Of a DNA stretch of 17,713 nucleotides, positions 1-7,546 are shown in pieces (the stretch's first letter is position 1; every line of letters starts with the position of its first letter). This DNA comes from JAUVZL01 sp965603515 (GTDB taxonomy: Bacteria; Hydrothermota; Tepidihabitantia; SM23-42). Below the pieces are notes generated by a model. It ran no database searches, was not told the origin of the DNA, and worked only from the letters and a program-made list of their open reading frames with translations. The position numbers and the translations under genes were made by a program. The stretch covers positions 1 through 17,713 of the forward strand of contig CBFDDH010000043.1 of assembly GCA_965603515.1 (NCBI GenBank). Reading direction: 5' to 3'.

Positions 1-100
1 GGGTGTCTTCAACAGAGTGTTTATTTGATTCATCTATTTCTTTGAAATTTGTCATTAGTCATTTGAGATTCATTTGTCATTTTTCATTTGTAATTTGTTA
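1..100. repeat. AT-rich degenerate direct repeats downstream of the dehydrogenase gene
   Basis: Non-coding tail just after the stop codon of the dehydrogenase gene. It is built of short degenerate words of the type ATTTGTCATT; exact 10-bp copies sit at 47-56 and 72-81, with looser variants (ATTAGTCATTTG, CATTTGTAATTTG) around them. No convincing stem-loop terminator with a T-tract is visible and I see no gene here. The next gene to the left is outside the window. Confidence 0.5.
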
Positions 101-1192
101 TTACAGCTTTGCTGAAATAGCTTCTGCCATCTCTAAACTCGTCGCCTCACCACCCATATCATACGTTCTGGCTTTTCCTTCTTTAACGACCTGGGCAACC
201 GCTTCCTCAAATCGCTCTGCATAAACCTTCTCGCCAAGCCACTCGAGCATCATTTTAGCAGCAAGGATCGTCGCAATTGGATTGACCTTGTACATACCGG
301 CATATTTTGGCGCTGATCCGTGGGTCGGCTCAAAAACTGCATAGTTATCACCGATATTAGCGCTCGAGCCGAAACCAAGACCGCCGGTCATCTGTGCGCA
401 TAGATCAGAAATAATATCACCATACAGATTGGGTGCAACAAGAATGTCGTAGTTAAATGGTTTCTTAAGCAACCACTGGCAAAGAGAATCGACATTGGCG
501 TCATCTGCTTCAATATTCGGGTAGTCCGCGGCAACCTGGCTGAACTTCTCAAGGAACAGACCATCCGTAGCTCTAACAACATTTGCCTTATGAACACACG
601 TTACCTTTTTCCTTTCATTCTTCTGTGCAAAATCAAAGGCTGCTCGGACAATCCTCTCACATCCTCTGGGCGTATTAACCTTCACGGAAATAGCTGCATC
701 TTTAGGGATCTTTTCCATGCCCTTGATCAATAAAATTTCCGCAGGAACTTTATTAAACTCAATGCCCGAGTACAGGTCTTCGGTATTCTCCCGGAAGATC
801 ACGAAATTAATGCCTTCTTTGAAATTCAGCGGATTGCCTGTATATGCCTTACATGGACGTTTGCATATGTACAAATCAAATTGCTGACGCATCCGCACGA
901 TCGGACTTCGGTAAACCAGACCTTTATCTTTTAAGCTCGGGTCTAACTCAGTATCGGCGATAGTTCTTGGTTTAGAAGTGATTGCACCGAACATCGCACA
1001 ATCGGTATTCTTCATTAGATCAACAGTCCGCTCAGGTAGCGGCTCGCCTTCTTTGCACCAGAATTTCCAACCTACGTCGCCATGTATGTATTGGGCATCA
1101 AGACCGATTTTATCAAGAACGATCTTTGTCGCATCAAGAACATCTTTGCCTATACCATCACCAGGTAACCAAGCAATCTTATATTTTGCCAT
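101..1192 (-). CDS. Isocitrate dehydrogenase-like enzyme (isocitrate/isopropylmalate/homoisocitrate dehydrogenase family)
   Basis: A 363-residue beta-decarboxylating dehydrogenase, expected to oxidise a 2-hydroxy-3-carboxy acid (most likely isocitrate to 2-oxoglutarate) in the cytoplasm with a metal ion and NAD(P). Seen: the N-terminal LPGDGIG motif (9-15), the substrate-arginine segment RMRQQFDLY (100-108), RENTEDLYSGIE (134-145), the catalytic-lysine region HKANV (201-205), the metal-binding NLYGDIISD (255-263) and the cofactor loop EPTHGSAPKYAG (288-299). The RENTEDLYSGIE block and the K296-Y297 pair resemble E. coli Icd more than LeuB. Ser96 matches the Icd substrate serine, but Ile98 stands where Icd has Asn115, so homoisocitrate cannot be excluded. 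Start: ATG at 1192 behind an AAAGGGAG ribosome site about 6 nt upstream. It is the last gene of the truA-to-dehydrogenase unit, 114 bp after the acyltransferase gene. Family certain; exact substrate and cofactor inferred. Confidence 0.88.
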   Translation of the reverse strand: MAKYKIAWLPGDGIGKDVLDATKIVLDKIGLDAQYIHGDVGWKFWCKEGEPLPERTVDLMKNTDCAMFGAITSKPRTIADTELDPSLKDKGLVYRSPIVRMRQQFDLYICKRPCKAYTGNPLNFKEGINFVIFRENTEDLYSGIEFNKVPAEILLIKGMEKIPKDAAISVKVNTPRGCERIVRAAFDFAQKNERKKVTCVHKANVVRATDGLFLEKFSQVAADYPNIEADDANVDSLCQWLLKKPFNYDILVAPNLYGDIISDLCAQMTGGLGFGSSANIGDNYAVFEPTHGSAPKYAGMYKVNPIATILAAKMMLEWLGEKVYAERFEEAVAQVVKEGKARTYDMGGEATSLEMAEAISAKL

Positions 1193-1306
1193 GTTTAACT
1201 CCCTTTAAAAATAGAAAACGGATTACGGTTTGGAAGCGAGAATCTTGTTCCAGCATCCATACCCAAACCCATCATCCATCTTATTCAAGAACCCAAACCC
1301 AAATAT
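1193..1306. repeat. Intergenic gap with paired ACCCAAACCC repeats
   Basis: The gap between the acyltransferase and dehydrogenase genes contains two exact 10-bp copies of ACCCAAACCC at 1261-1270 and 1291-1300, 30 bp apart. On the transcribed-sense (minus) strand they read GGGTTTGGGT, giving four GGG tracts. The remainder is unremarkable apart from the ribosome site of the dehydrogenase gene at about 1198-1206. Confidence 0.5.
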
Positions 1307-2422
1307 CTATACTATCCCTTCATATATACGGTATTTTTTATAAAGATTACCACCCAACTTCGCAACCGTATTATTCGTAGGGTGGTTATCCTCAAGCACC
1401 CATGATAACTCACCTGCAGTATACCCGAGTTCTTGAGCAGCTCGGAAAGACTCAAGAAAAAGTAGCGACTCTAAACCCATTTTCCTGTATTGCTTACGTA
1501 CACCCATGATCATCAAACGTGCAGCTTTTATCTTTTTCTTGTAGTACATGAATTTCAGCATTTCAATAGGCCCTAATCGTCCATTCAGTTTCTTTAAAAC
1601 CGTATTGTAATCTGGTACCGCCAATGCGATTGCTACTGGAACTTCATCTATCTCTATGATCGGGATCAACTCCGGTATGATTAATGATCTCATTTTTTCT
1701 GCAAAGGCGCTTATCTCCTCATCAGTCATCGGTACAAATCCCCAATTGCGACTCCACGCATCATTATAAACCTCTTGTATTTTCTTAACCTCATTCTTGA
1801 AATCCTTGAGATTGAGCGATCTTACCTTTATATCATGCACCCGCCTACGGACAATGGAGCAGATTCTCTCGAGATATTCAAATGGTGCATCCTTCATATC
1901 AAAATAATAAGCATTGAGATCTTTGGCTTTTATGAGCCCGCATTTTTTCAGTAATTCATCGTAATACTCAAAATTGTGAGGCATCATTATGAAAGGCTTT
2001 GTATAAAACCCCTCGATCAGAACTGCGCACTCATCATTCGTTGATGGATTCATCGGACCGATATACTTGGTGATATCCTTATCACTGAGGTATTCCCTCA
2101 CGTGTTCAAAGAGAGCTGCGGTAGCATCCTCATCGTTATCACACTCAAAAAACCCGAAATACGCGGTCTTTTCATCCCAGAATTCCATAAAGTTATAATC
2201 GATGATCGCGCATATCCTTCCCGATAACTGCTTATCGCGGTAGACCAAAAACAATTCCTTTTCAGCATGGCTCCAGAACGGGTTCTTCATCTTATCGAAA
2301 ATATTACGCACCTCATGTTTGAGTGGAGGTACCCAATAGCGATTGTTCTTATATAGTTTGAAAGGAAGGTTTATGAAATCCTTCAGCTCTTTTTCGGTTT
2401 TCACCGGGATAACTGTAATCAC
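1307..2422 (-). CDS. GNAT-fold acyltransferase (YghO-like), possible ceramide-synthase-type N-acyltransferase
   Basis: A 371-residue protein with a conserved N-terminal region (FKLYKNNRYWVPPL at 21-34; IGPMNPSTNDECAVLIEGF at 121-139) and a C-terminal GNAT acyltransferase domain. The acyl-CoA-binding motif is visible as GVRKQYRKMGLESLL (307-321), followed by the family block SWVLEDNHPTNN (340-351) and LGGNLYKKYRIYE (356-368). It resembles proteins labelled YghO or GNAT-family acetyltransferase in many diderm bacteria. The start is GTG at 2422, overlapping the TGA of the preceding palmitoyltransferase gene by 4 nt (GTGA), so the two are translationally coupled. A GNAT-fold protein has been identified as the ceramide synthase of Caulobacter (established knowledge, recalled). 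With the Spt-like neighbour, N-acylation of a sphingoid base is a reasonable inference, but not shown by sequence. No signal peptide or clear membrane segment. Confidence 0.8.
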   Translation of the reverse strand: MITVIPVKTEKELKDFINLPFKLYKNNRYWVPPLKHEVRNIFDKMKNPFWSHAEKELFLVYRDKQLSGRICAIIDYNFMEFWDEKTAYFGFFECDNDEDATAALFEHVREYLSDKDITKYIGPMNPSTNDECAVLIEGFYTKPFIMMPHNFEYYDELLKKCGLIKAKDLNAYYFDMKDAPFEYLERICSIVRRRVHDIKVRSLNLKDFKNEVKKIQEVYNDAWSRNWGFVPMTDEEISAFAEKMRSLIIPELIPIIEIDEVPVAIALAVPDYNTVLKKLNGRLGPIEMLKFMYYKKKIKAARLMIMGVRKQYRKMGLESLLFLESFRAAQELGYTAGELSWVLEDNHPTNNTVAKLGGNLYKKYRIYEGIV

Positions 2423-3615
2423 TGCTTCTTTTGACCAAATTTTTCAGCGCAACGTGCAAATGCCTTCAAAACTATATCTATGTCTTCATCCGAATGTGTA
2501 GACATATAGCTGGTCCGGATCAAAGCACGCCCAGGTGGTGTCGCTGGAGAAATAACCGGGTTTGAGAAAATACCGCATGCAATCAGTTCTTTCCAAAAGG
2601 CAAAGCAATCATCATCCTCACCGATAATAATCGGGATGACCGGCGTCTCACTATCGCCGGTATCTAGTCCCATATCTCGGAAACCCTTTAACATACGTTC
2701 AGTTATTACCCATAGTCTTTTGCGGCGTTCAGGTTCGCCTTTGATGATATCCAAAGCCATCTGGGCACTAGCTACTGCGGCTGGGATCATCGATGCCGAA
2801 AATATGAGTGACCGCGCGCGATGTTTGATATGGGTAATAATATCTTTGTCACCGACAACAAAACCACCTAGTGATGCAAATGCTTTGCTAAACGTACCCA
2901 TCAGGAGGTCAACTTTATCGAGCACGCCAAAATGTTCACATGTCCCCTGACCTTTCTCGCCATGTACACCGACTCCGTGTGCATCATCGACGAGCAGCCG
3001 AGCGTGATATTTTTCTTTCAAACGGACGATTTCAGGAAGGTTAGCCAGATCACCTTCCATGCTAAATACACCATCAACAATTATCAATCTACCACGGTCT
3101 TCAGGGAGCAACTTCAATAGCCGTTCCAGATCTTTCATATCATTATGGCGATACTTCTTAACATCCGCATATGATAAACGGCAGCCATCAATGATCGAAG
3201 CATGGTCTTGACGATCTATGATCAAGATATCGTCTTTAGCACCGAGTGATGAAATAATACCCAGATTCGCTTGGAACCCGGTCGAAAAGACGATTGCCCC
3301 TTCTTTCTGGTAGAACTCAGCCAGATCTTCTTCAAGTTTGACGTGGATATCGAGTGTTCCATTGAGAAACCTTGAACCAGAACACGTGGAGCCGTACTTT
3401 TCTACAGCTTTGATCGCGGCTTCTTTCATGCGTGGATCAGCGGCCAGACCAAGGTATCCATTAGACCCAAGCATTATGAATTCCTTACCATCAATTTTGA
3501 CATGGTGGTCTTGGGCAGACTCAATCGGTGTGAAGTAGGGATAAATCCCAAATTCCTGTGCTTTTTTTACTTGTTCAACAGCGGCCTGACATTTTTTGAA
3601 TAAATCCATCACCAA
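2419..3615 (-). CDS. spt: Serine palmitoyltransferase-like PLP-dependent alpha-oxoamine synthase
   Basis: A 398-residue class II aminotransferase-fold enzyme of the alpha-oxoamine synthase family (Spt, BioF, Kbl, HemA). It would condense an amino acid with an acyl-CoA to a 3-keto product, with PLP as cofactor. Seen: GSNGYLGL (50-57), GSTCSGSRFLNGT (75-87), the PLP-stacking histidine in DHAS (His138), VDDAHG with Asp210 (209-214) and the Schiff-base lysine in TFSKAFAS (Lys244). Segments such as GIYPYF near the N terminus, SRFLNGTLDIHVKLE and VDGVFSMEGDLANLPEIV closely match what I recall of Bacteroides serine palmitoyltransferase, which favours Spt over BioF or Kbl. Start is ambiguous: TTG at 3615, GTG at 3612 or ATG at 3609 (396 aa) follow one another in frame, none with a strong ribosome site; ATG 3609 seems most natural. 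It lies 13-19 nt after purB and overlaps the acyltransferase gene by 4 nt. Confidence 0.85.
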   Translation of the reverse strand: MVMDLFKKCQAAVEQVKKAQEFGIYPYFTPIESAQDHHVKIDGKEFIMLGSNGYLGLAADPRMKEAAIKAVEKYGSTCSGSRFLNGTLDIHVKLEEDLAEFYQKEGAIVFSTGFQANLGIISSLGAKDDILIIDRQDHASIIDGCRLSYADVKKYRHNDMKDLERLLKLLPEDRGRLIIVDGVFSMEGDLANLPEIVRLKEKYHARLLVDDAHGVGVHGEKGQGTCEHFGVLDKVDLLMGTFSKAFASLGGFVVGDKDIITHIKHRARSLIFSASMIPAAVASAQMALDIIKGEPERRKRLWVITERMLKGFRDMGLDTGDSETPVIPIIIGEDDDCFAFWKELIACGIFSNPVISPATPPGRALIRTSYMSTHSDEDIDIVLKAFARCAEKFGQKKQ

Positions 3616-3628
3616 TTATATTTATTTC

Positions 3629-4906
3629 TTATCTGAAGTCAACTATATTCCTCAAAAACCACTTCAGGTCAAAAATCTTTTCGATCTCTTCTCCATTAAG
3701 GTACCGGCACACTTTTTTGTCTTCAAGCACGGTCTCTTTCAGATCCTGTCTTGCCGCAATAGTCTTAAAAGACAAACGCTGCACAGTTTTATAAGCCTCT
3801 CCCCTGTTCATACCTTTTTGTACAAGCTTGTTCATTAAGTTCTGGGAAGCGTAAACACCGTAGCTTGCTTTAATATTCTCCATCATACGCTTTGGATACA
3901 CATTCAGATTCTCAAGCACCCCGAGTGTCTTCAAAGTAATATAATGTGCCAAGTGAAATGTGTCCGGAAAAATGACCCGTTCGACTGATGAATTAGTAAT
4001 ATCCCGTTCATGCCAGAGCGTTACATTCTCGTACGCAGGGATCAGATAACTCCGTAAAACGCGTGTCAAGCCACTTATGCGCTCACAGATAATGGGATTT
4101 TTCTTGTGCGGCATGGCAGAAGAACCCTTTTGCCCCCGGGTAAAGGGTTCAAGTACCTCACCTATTTCAGTCCGAGAGAGGTTTCTGATCTCAGTAGAGA
4201 TCCTTTCCAGTCCACATCCATACAAAGCAATAACCGCAAGCAGGGAAGCAAAACGATCCCTTGGCAGAACTTGGGTTGATACGGGTTCTGGTTTCAATCG
4301 CAGTTTTTTCATTACTCTCTTCTCGAGTGCTGGCGATAACATTGTATAGGTACCAACTGCACCGGACAACTTACCAAAGGACATTTCTTTTCTGGCAAGA
4401 ATAAGGCGCTGATACGCCCGTTTGATCTCTTCATACCAGGAAGCAATTTTATAACCGAATGTGATAGGTTGAGCAAAAACGCCGTGGGTCCTACCCATCT
4501 GCGGCGTGCTTTTATATTTCAAGGACAGCTTTTTCAACACCCTCAGGAGCTTCTTCACATCACCCAGCAAAACATCGATCGCTTCAAGGAGCATCAACAC
4601 AAAGGCGGTGTCAACCAGATCATACGAGGTAAGTCCAAAGTGCAACCATTTACCTGCTTTTTTACCTAATTTTTCCCTTGCCGCTTCCAGAAAAGCGATA
4701 ACATCGTGATTAGTGACTTTTTCTATAGCTCGAACCCGTGCCGGCTTCACTATTATCTTAGCCAATTTCGCACTTAACCCATAGGGAATCACACCTGATT
4801 TTTCTTCAACCTCAGCAACGATTCGCTCCACAAAAAGCCATTTCTCTAATTTATATTCATCATTGAATATATTTGCCATTTCTTTTGTCTGATAACGTTT
4901 TATCAT
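3629..4906 (-). CDS. purB: Adenylosuccinate lyase
   Basis: A 425-residue enzyme of the fumarase/aspartase superfamily. It catalyses two steps of purine synthesis: release of fumarate from SAICAR and from adenylosuccinate. Seen: TNHDV with His68, GLTSYDLVDTA (91-101), GRTHG with catalytic-region His141 (138-142) and the superfamily signature loop GSSAMPHKKNP (261-271). Length and motif spacing are normal for bacterial PurB of the compact type. The start ATG at 4906 follows a weak GGA-rich ribosome site (GGAAAAAATAAT before ATG). It begins 17 bp after the HtrA-type protease gene and its stop is 13-19 bp before the palmitoyltransferase start, so it is cotranscribed with both. I see no other purine gene nearby; the context is a mixed housekeeping/envelope operon. 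Confidence 0.95.
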   Translation of the reverse strand: MIKRYQTKEMANIFNDEYKLEKWLFVERIVAEVEEKSGVIPYGLSAKLAKIIVKPARVRAIEKVTNHDVIAFLEAAREKLGKKAGKWLHFGLTSYDLVDTAFVLMLLEAIDVLLGDVKKLLRVLKKLSLKYKSTPQMGRTHGVFAQPITFGYKIASWYEEIKRAYQRLILARKEMSFGKLSGAVGTYTMLSPALEKRVMKKLRLKPEPVSTQVLPRDRFASLLAVIALYGCGLERISTEIRNLSRTEIGEVLEPFTRGQKGSSAMPHKKNPIICERISGLTRVLRSYLIPAYENVTLWHERDITNSSVERVIFPDTFHLAHYITLKTLGVLENLNVYPKRMMENIKASYGVYASQNLMNKLVQKGMNRGEAYKTVQRLSFKTIAARQDLKETVLEDKKVCRYLNGEEIEKIFDLKWFLRNIVDFR

Positions 4907-4923
4907 ATTATTTTTTCCATGGT

Positions 4924-6369
4924 TTATGAACCCAGATACAACTGGATTATCAAGCCCCCTCGATCCAGAATAAAATAAAGGAGGCGGTCTTTTTTCATTG
5001 CCTCATTGAAATCCATTTTATTCACTATACGTTTGTCATCGATTTTTAGAATAACATCACCCGCTCTAATACCCAGTCGTTCTCCAATGCCTTTGGCTTC
5101 GACCTTCAGAACAACAACACCATCTTTGTAGCCCAAATTATATTTCTTGGCAAGCTGCGAGCTTATGTCCTCGACATATAATCCGAACCTGCTTATCGTC
5201 CCGGAATACTTATACTCAGTAACCAGAACCTTAACCTCGATCGTACTCTCATCCCTCAAAAAAGTGATTTCAAGTTCCTCATCCACGAAGACATTGGCGA
5301 TGAACCTATCCCAGTCTGATACCCGTCTAATTAGAACATCATTGATTTCAACGATTCTATCGCCGACGTTCAGACCGGCTGTTTCAGCAGGGCTCTTGGG
5401 ATCAACACTGGTTACTATCACACCGATCCTTTGGATCCCCAGTTTTTCAACAAGCTCTTGAGTGATATCCTGCAACCATAAACCGACCCAAGGCTGACGG
5501 ATCTTACTGTACTTTTTCGCCTCAGCGATGAATTTCTTTACAAAATTGACGGGGCGGGCAAATCCAATTCCTATTGACCCACCGCCTGATGAAAAAATAA
5601 AGTTGTTTATTCCAATTACCTGACCGAGGACATTGACTAAAGGACCACCTGAATTACCAGGATTTATCGCGGCATCCGTCTGTATCATGTTCTTATAGAC
5701 CCGTTCATCATGACTTGATTTTATTGATCTATTCAGAGCCGAGACAACGCCAACCGTAACTGTAGGACTCGTATCTTCAAGCAGGAATCCAAATGGGTTA
5801 CCAAAAGCGATTACCCATTCACCGATCATTAAATCATCAGAATCCCCAAACTCGACATACGGTAGGTCATTTGCCTCAACCTTCATCAGTGCCAGATCCA
5901 TGGTACGGTCTGCGATAATAACCGTACCCTCATATTGCCGACCATCAGGCAGGGTTACTTTGATCTTGGTCGCCTTGGATATCACGTGTTCATTAGTCAA
6001 AATATAACCATCTTGTGAAATAATAATACCTGTACCAAGACTCTTGACTTGTTGTTTATGATATCGTTCAGGAAAAAAATCTCGGAAGAAATCCTGGAAA
6101 AGATCATCTGCATAAGGTGAGAAAAAAGGAGACGTTGCCACGATTTTTGTCTGGATCACTGAAATGGACACTACTGCATCCGTGACTTTATTGGCCGCCA
6201 GAACGATGGCATTTGCTCTCTGTATCGAAACATTACTGTTTGAAATCATTTTGCCGTCTTGTGAGTTACCGTAAGACTGCGGCCATACAGTAGTGTATAA
6301 AGTTATTGCAAAAATCGTGGCCACAATACCAAGTAGCACGTACAAAATATTCTTCTTTGTTAGCGTCAT
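4924..6369 (-). CDS. HtrA/DegP-type trypsin-like serine protease with two PDZ domains
   Basis: A 481-residue membrane-anchored protease for envelope protein quality control. An N-terminal hydrophobic segment (about 8-29) with no evident signal-peptidase cleavage motif suggests a signal anchor with the protease in the periplasm. The chymotrypsin-fold domain spans about 55-285 with the full catalytic triad: His128 in TNEHV, Asp158 in TMDLA and Ser240 in GNSGGP. Two PDZ domains follow: about 294-380 (AGLNVGDRIVEIND) and about 393-475 (LGIRAGDVILKID). A Phe/Asp-rich loop after residue 80 (PFFSPYADDLFQDFFRDFFP) matches the LA-loop region of DegP/DegS relatives. Start ATG at 6369 has an AAAGGAT ribosome site about 7 nt upstream. 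It sits 40 bp after truA and 17 bp before purB. Which Deg subfamily (DegP, DegQ, DegS, Hho) it belongs to cannot be told by eye. Confidence 0.93.
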   Translation of the reverse strand: MTLTKKNILYVLLGIVATIFAITLYTTVWPQSYGNSQDGKMISNSNVSIQRANAIVLAANKVTDAVVSISVIQTKIVATSPFFSPYADDLFQDFFRDFFPERYHKQQVKSLGTGIIISQDGYILTNEHVISKATKIKVTLPDGRQYEGTVIIADRTMDLALMKVEANDLPYVEFGDSDDLMIGEWVIAFGNPFGFLLEDTSPTVTVGVVSALNRSIKSSHDERVYKNMIQTDAAINPGNSGGPLVNVLGQVIGINNFIFSSGGGSIGIGFARPVNFVKKFIAEAKKYSKIRQPWVGLWLQDITQELVEKLGIQRIGVIVTSVDPKSPAETAGLNVGDRIVEINDVLIRRVSDWDRFIANVFVDEELEITFLRDESTIEVKVLVTEYKYSGTISRFGLYVEDISSQLAKKYNLGYKDGVVVLKVEAKGIGERLGIRAGDVILKIDDKRIVNKMDFNEAMKKDRLLYFILDRGGLIIQLYLGS

Positions 6370-6409
6370 GTTCTATCCTTTATTTCTGTTATCAAGCCTC
6401 CGCGTATGA

Positions 6410-7138
6410 TCAGTATTTAACTTCCACAAGAAATAATCCGTGTGCAGGTGCGAAAAAAAGATCTCTTAACCTACCGTTCAAGACGTCTTGCGCCTGTTCT
6501 GGCTTGTAATGACCACGACCGACATCATGTAAACAACCAACGATCCCTCGCACCATCCTTCTCAAGAATCGATCGCCTTGAATGTGTATTATAATGCGCG
6601 AATCCTGTTCTGTCAAGCTAATGCTGTGGACCATACAGAACGTATTATCCTTGTCACTTTCCGCCGAGAAATATTTGAAATCGTGTTTGCCAACCAAATA
6701 TCCTTTTGCCTTCCCCATCCTCGACAGATCGAGTGTATACTTCACATACCAATTGTGGGGCAGTTTGAATGGCGATGGCCAAAAGACTATGTTATACTGA
6801 TAGATCTTAGATTTTGCCGAGTACCGGCTGTGAAAATCATCATCCACCTTAGATACCTGCTTAATATATATATCGTCACCAGTTAACGAGTTCAATGCCT
6901 TATGGATTTCGGTTAGTCCAAAAGCTGATGATGTATGGAAATTGGCGACCTGACCAAGCGCATGAACCCCCTGATCAGTTCTCCCGGCTCCTATCACCCT
7001 GATGTTTTCGCTGGTCAGTCGCTTTAGAGCATGTTCAATCTCACCCTGAACAGTTCGTGCATTAGGTTGGTACTGCCACCCGCAGAAATCAGCTCCGTCG
7101 TATTCAATTACCATCTTAATATTCCTCATCATCTTCAT
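6410..7138 (-). CDS. truA: tRNA pseudouridine(38-40) synthase
   Basis: A 242-residue TruA-family enzyme that converts uridines 38-40 of the tRNA anticodon stem-loop to pseudouridine. Seen: IEYDGADFCGWQ (11-22), the catalytic motif GAGRTDQGVHA with nucleophile Asp55, RYSAKSKIYQY (105-115), HDFKYFS (152-158), FLRRMVR (191-197) and the C-terminal APAHGLFL (230-237). The protein is complete and of usual length. The start is uncertain: the longest form begins at 7138 (MKMMRNIK), but family members commonly begin MRNIK, which would place the start at the ATG at 7129. Neither has more than a weak purine-rich ribosome site. It is the first gene of the truA-htrA-purB-spt unit, downstream of the repeat mosaic at 7139-7594; I could not find a convincing promoter there. 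Confidence 0.95.
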   Translation of the reverse strand: MKMMRNIKMVIEYDGADFCGWQYQPNARTVQGEIEHALKRLTSENIRVIGAGRTDQGVHALGQVANFHTSSAFGLTEIHKALNSLTGDDIYIKQVSKVDDDFHSRYSAKSKIYQYNIVFWPSPFKLPHNWYVKYTLDLSRMGKAKGYLVGKHDFKYFSAESDKDNTFCMVHSISLTEQDSRIIIHIQGDRFLRRMVRGIVGCLHDVGRGHYKPEQAQDVLNGRLRDLFFAPAHGLFLVEVKY

Positions 7139-7299
7139 AACTTCACAGCTTCATTCATTAATCCTCTTCCATGCGTAGCATCACTTTTCACTACGCCCTT
7201 GAGTAAAGCAGTTATTCTCTCACTTACATTCATCTCACTACACTCGATATCTTCGACGAGATCTTCGATAAGTAACTAAGTTATTAAAAGACGTTTAAA

Positions 7300-7326
7300 C
7301 CGTTTAGTCCGTTAGTTCCGTTATTA
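7300..7326. repeat. Tandem 9-bp degenerate repeats (CCGTTTAGT-type)
   Basis: Three consecutive 9-mers, CCGTTTAGT, CCGTTAGTT and CCGTTATTA, begin at 7300, 7309 and 7318. They are preceded by the palindrome GTTTAAAC (7293-7300). On the minus strand the repeats read as AACGGACTAAACGG-like text. Confidence 0.6.
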
Positions 7327-7340
7327 TCGTTTCTTTTCCC

Positions 7341-7396
7341 GCTCGCAAGAGCCCATAACCGTTCACGCTAGTGAACCATAACCGTCGCGAAGCGAC
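7341..7396. repeat. Array of three perfect hairpins separated by CCATAACC
   Basis: Three perfect inverted repeats lie in a row: GCTC-gcaa-GAGC (7341-7352), GTTCAC-gcta-GTGAAC (7361-7376) and GTCGC-gaa-GCGAC (7384-7396). The linker CCATAACC occurs at 7353-7360 and 7376-7383, and a relaxed version (CCAGTCCC) follows the third hairpin. Stem sequences differ while loop size (3-4 nt) and linker are kept, so the conserved feature appears to be structure plus linker rather than stem sequence. Function unknown. Confidence 0.7.
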
Positions 7397-7406
7397 CAGT
7401 CCCGCA

Positions 7407-7546
7407 CGCAGTGCCATTTCCTTACTCCCTTTTTACTCTTCGAGCGAGTAGCACGAGTCGAGAAGCCCCCCGTTCTACGCAGCTGGACAATCTCCGTTTC
7501 TTTCTGTTTCCAGAGAATCGTGTCTTCCCGCCGCAGTGCCATTTCC
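7407..7546. repeat. 15-bp direct repeat pair CGCAGTGCCATTTCC
   Basis: Exact copies at 7407-7421 and 7532-7546, 125 bp apart. Each is preceded by CCCGC, with a one-base difference in spacing. They flank a CTCG-rich stretch at 7439-7465. They could be the ends of a small non-autonomous element or simply part of the surrounding repeat mosaic; no transposase-type inverted termini are evident. Confidence 0.5.

Noticed and set aside
982..1380. 132-codon plus-strand open frame across the dehydrogenase start and the gap
   Set aside because: Antisense to well-supported coding sequence, no family resemblance and no ribosome site.
7173..7196. GCGTAG/CTACGC hairpin as a terminator between pilS and truA
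   Set aside because: The loop is 12 nt, the stem only 6 bp and no T-tract follows on either strand; also too far from the pilS stop.
7341..7396. CRISPR-like array suggested by the CCATAACC linker and hairpins
   Set aside because: The units are only about 20-23 bp, have no long conserved repeat or unique spacers, and no cas gene is nearby.
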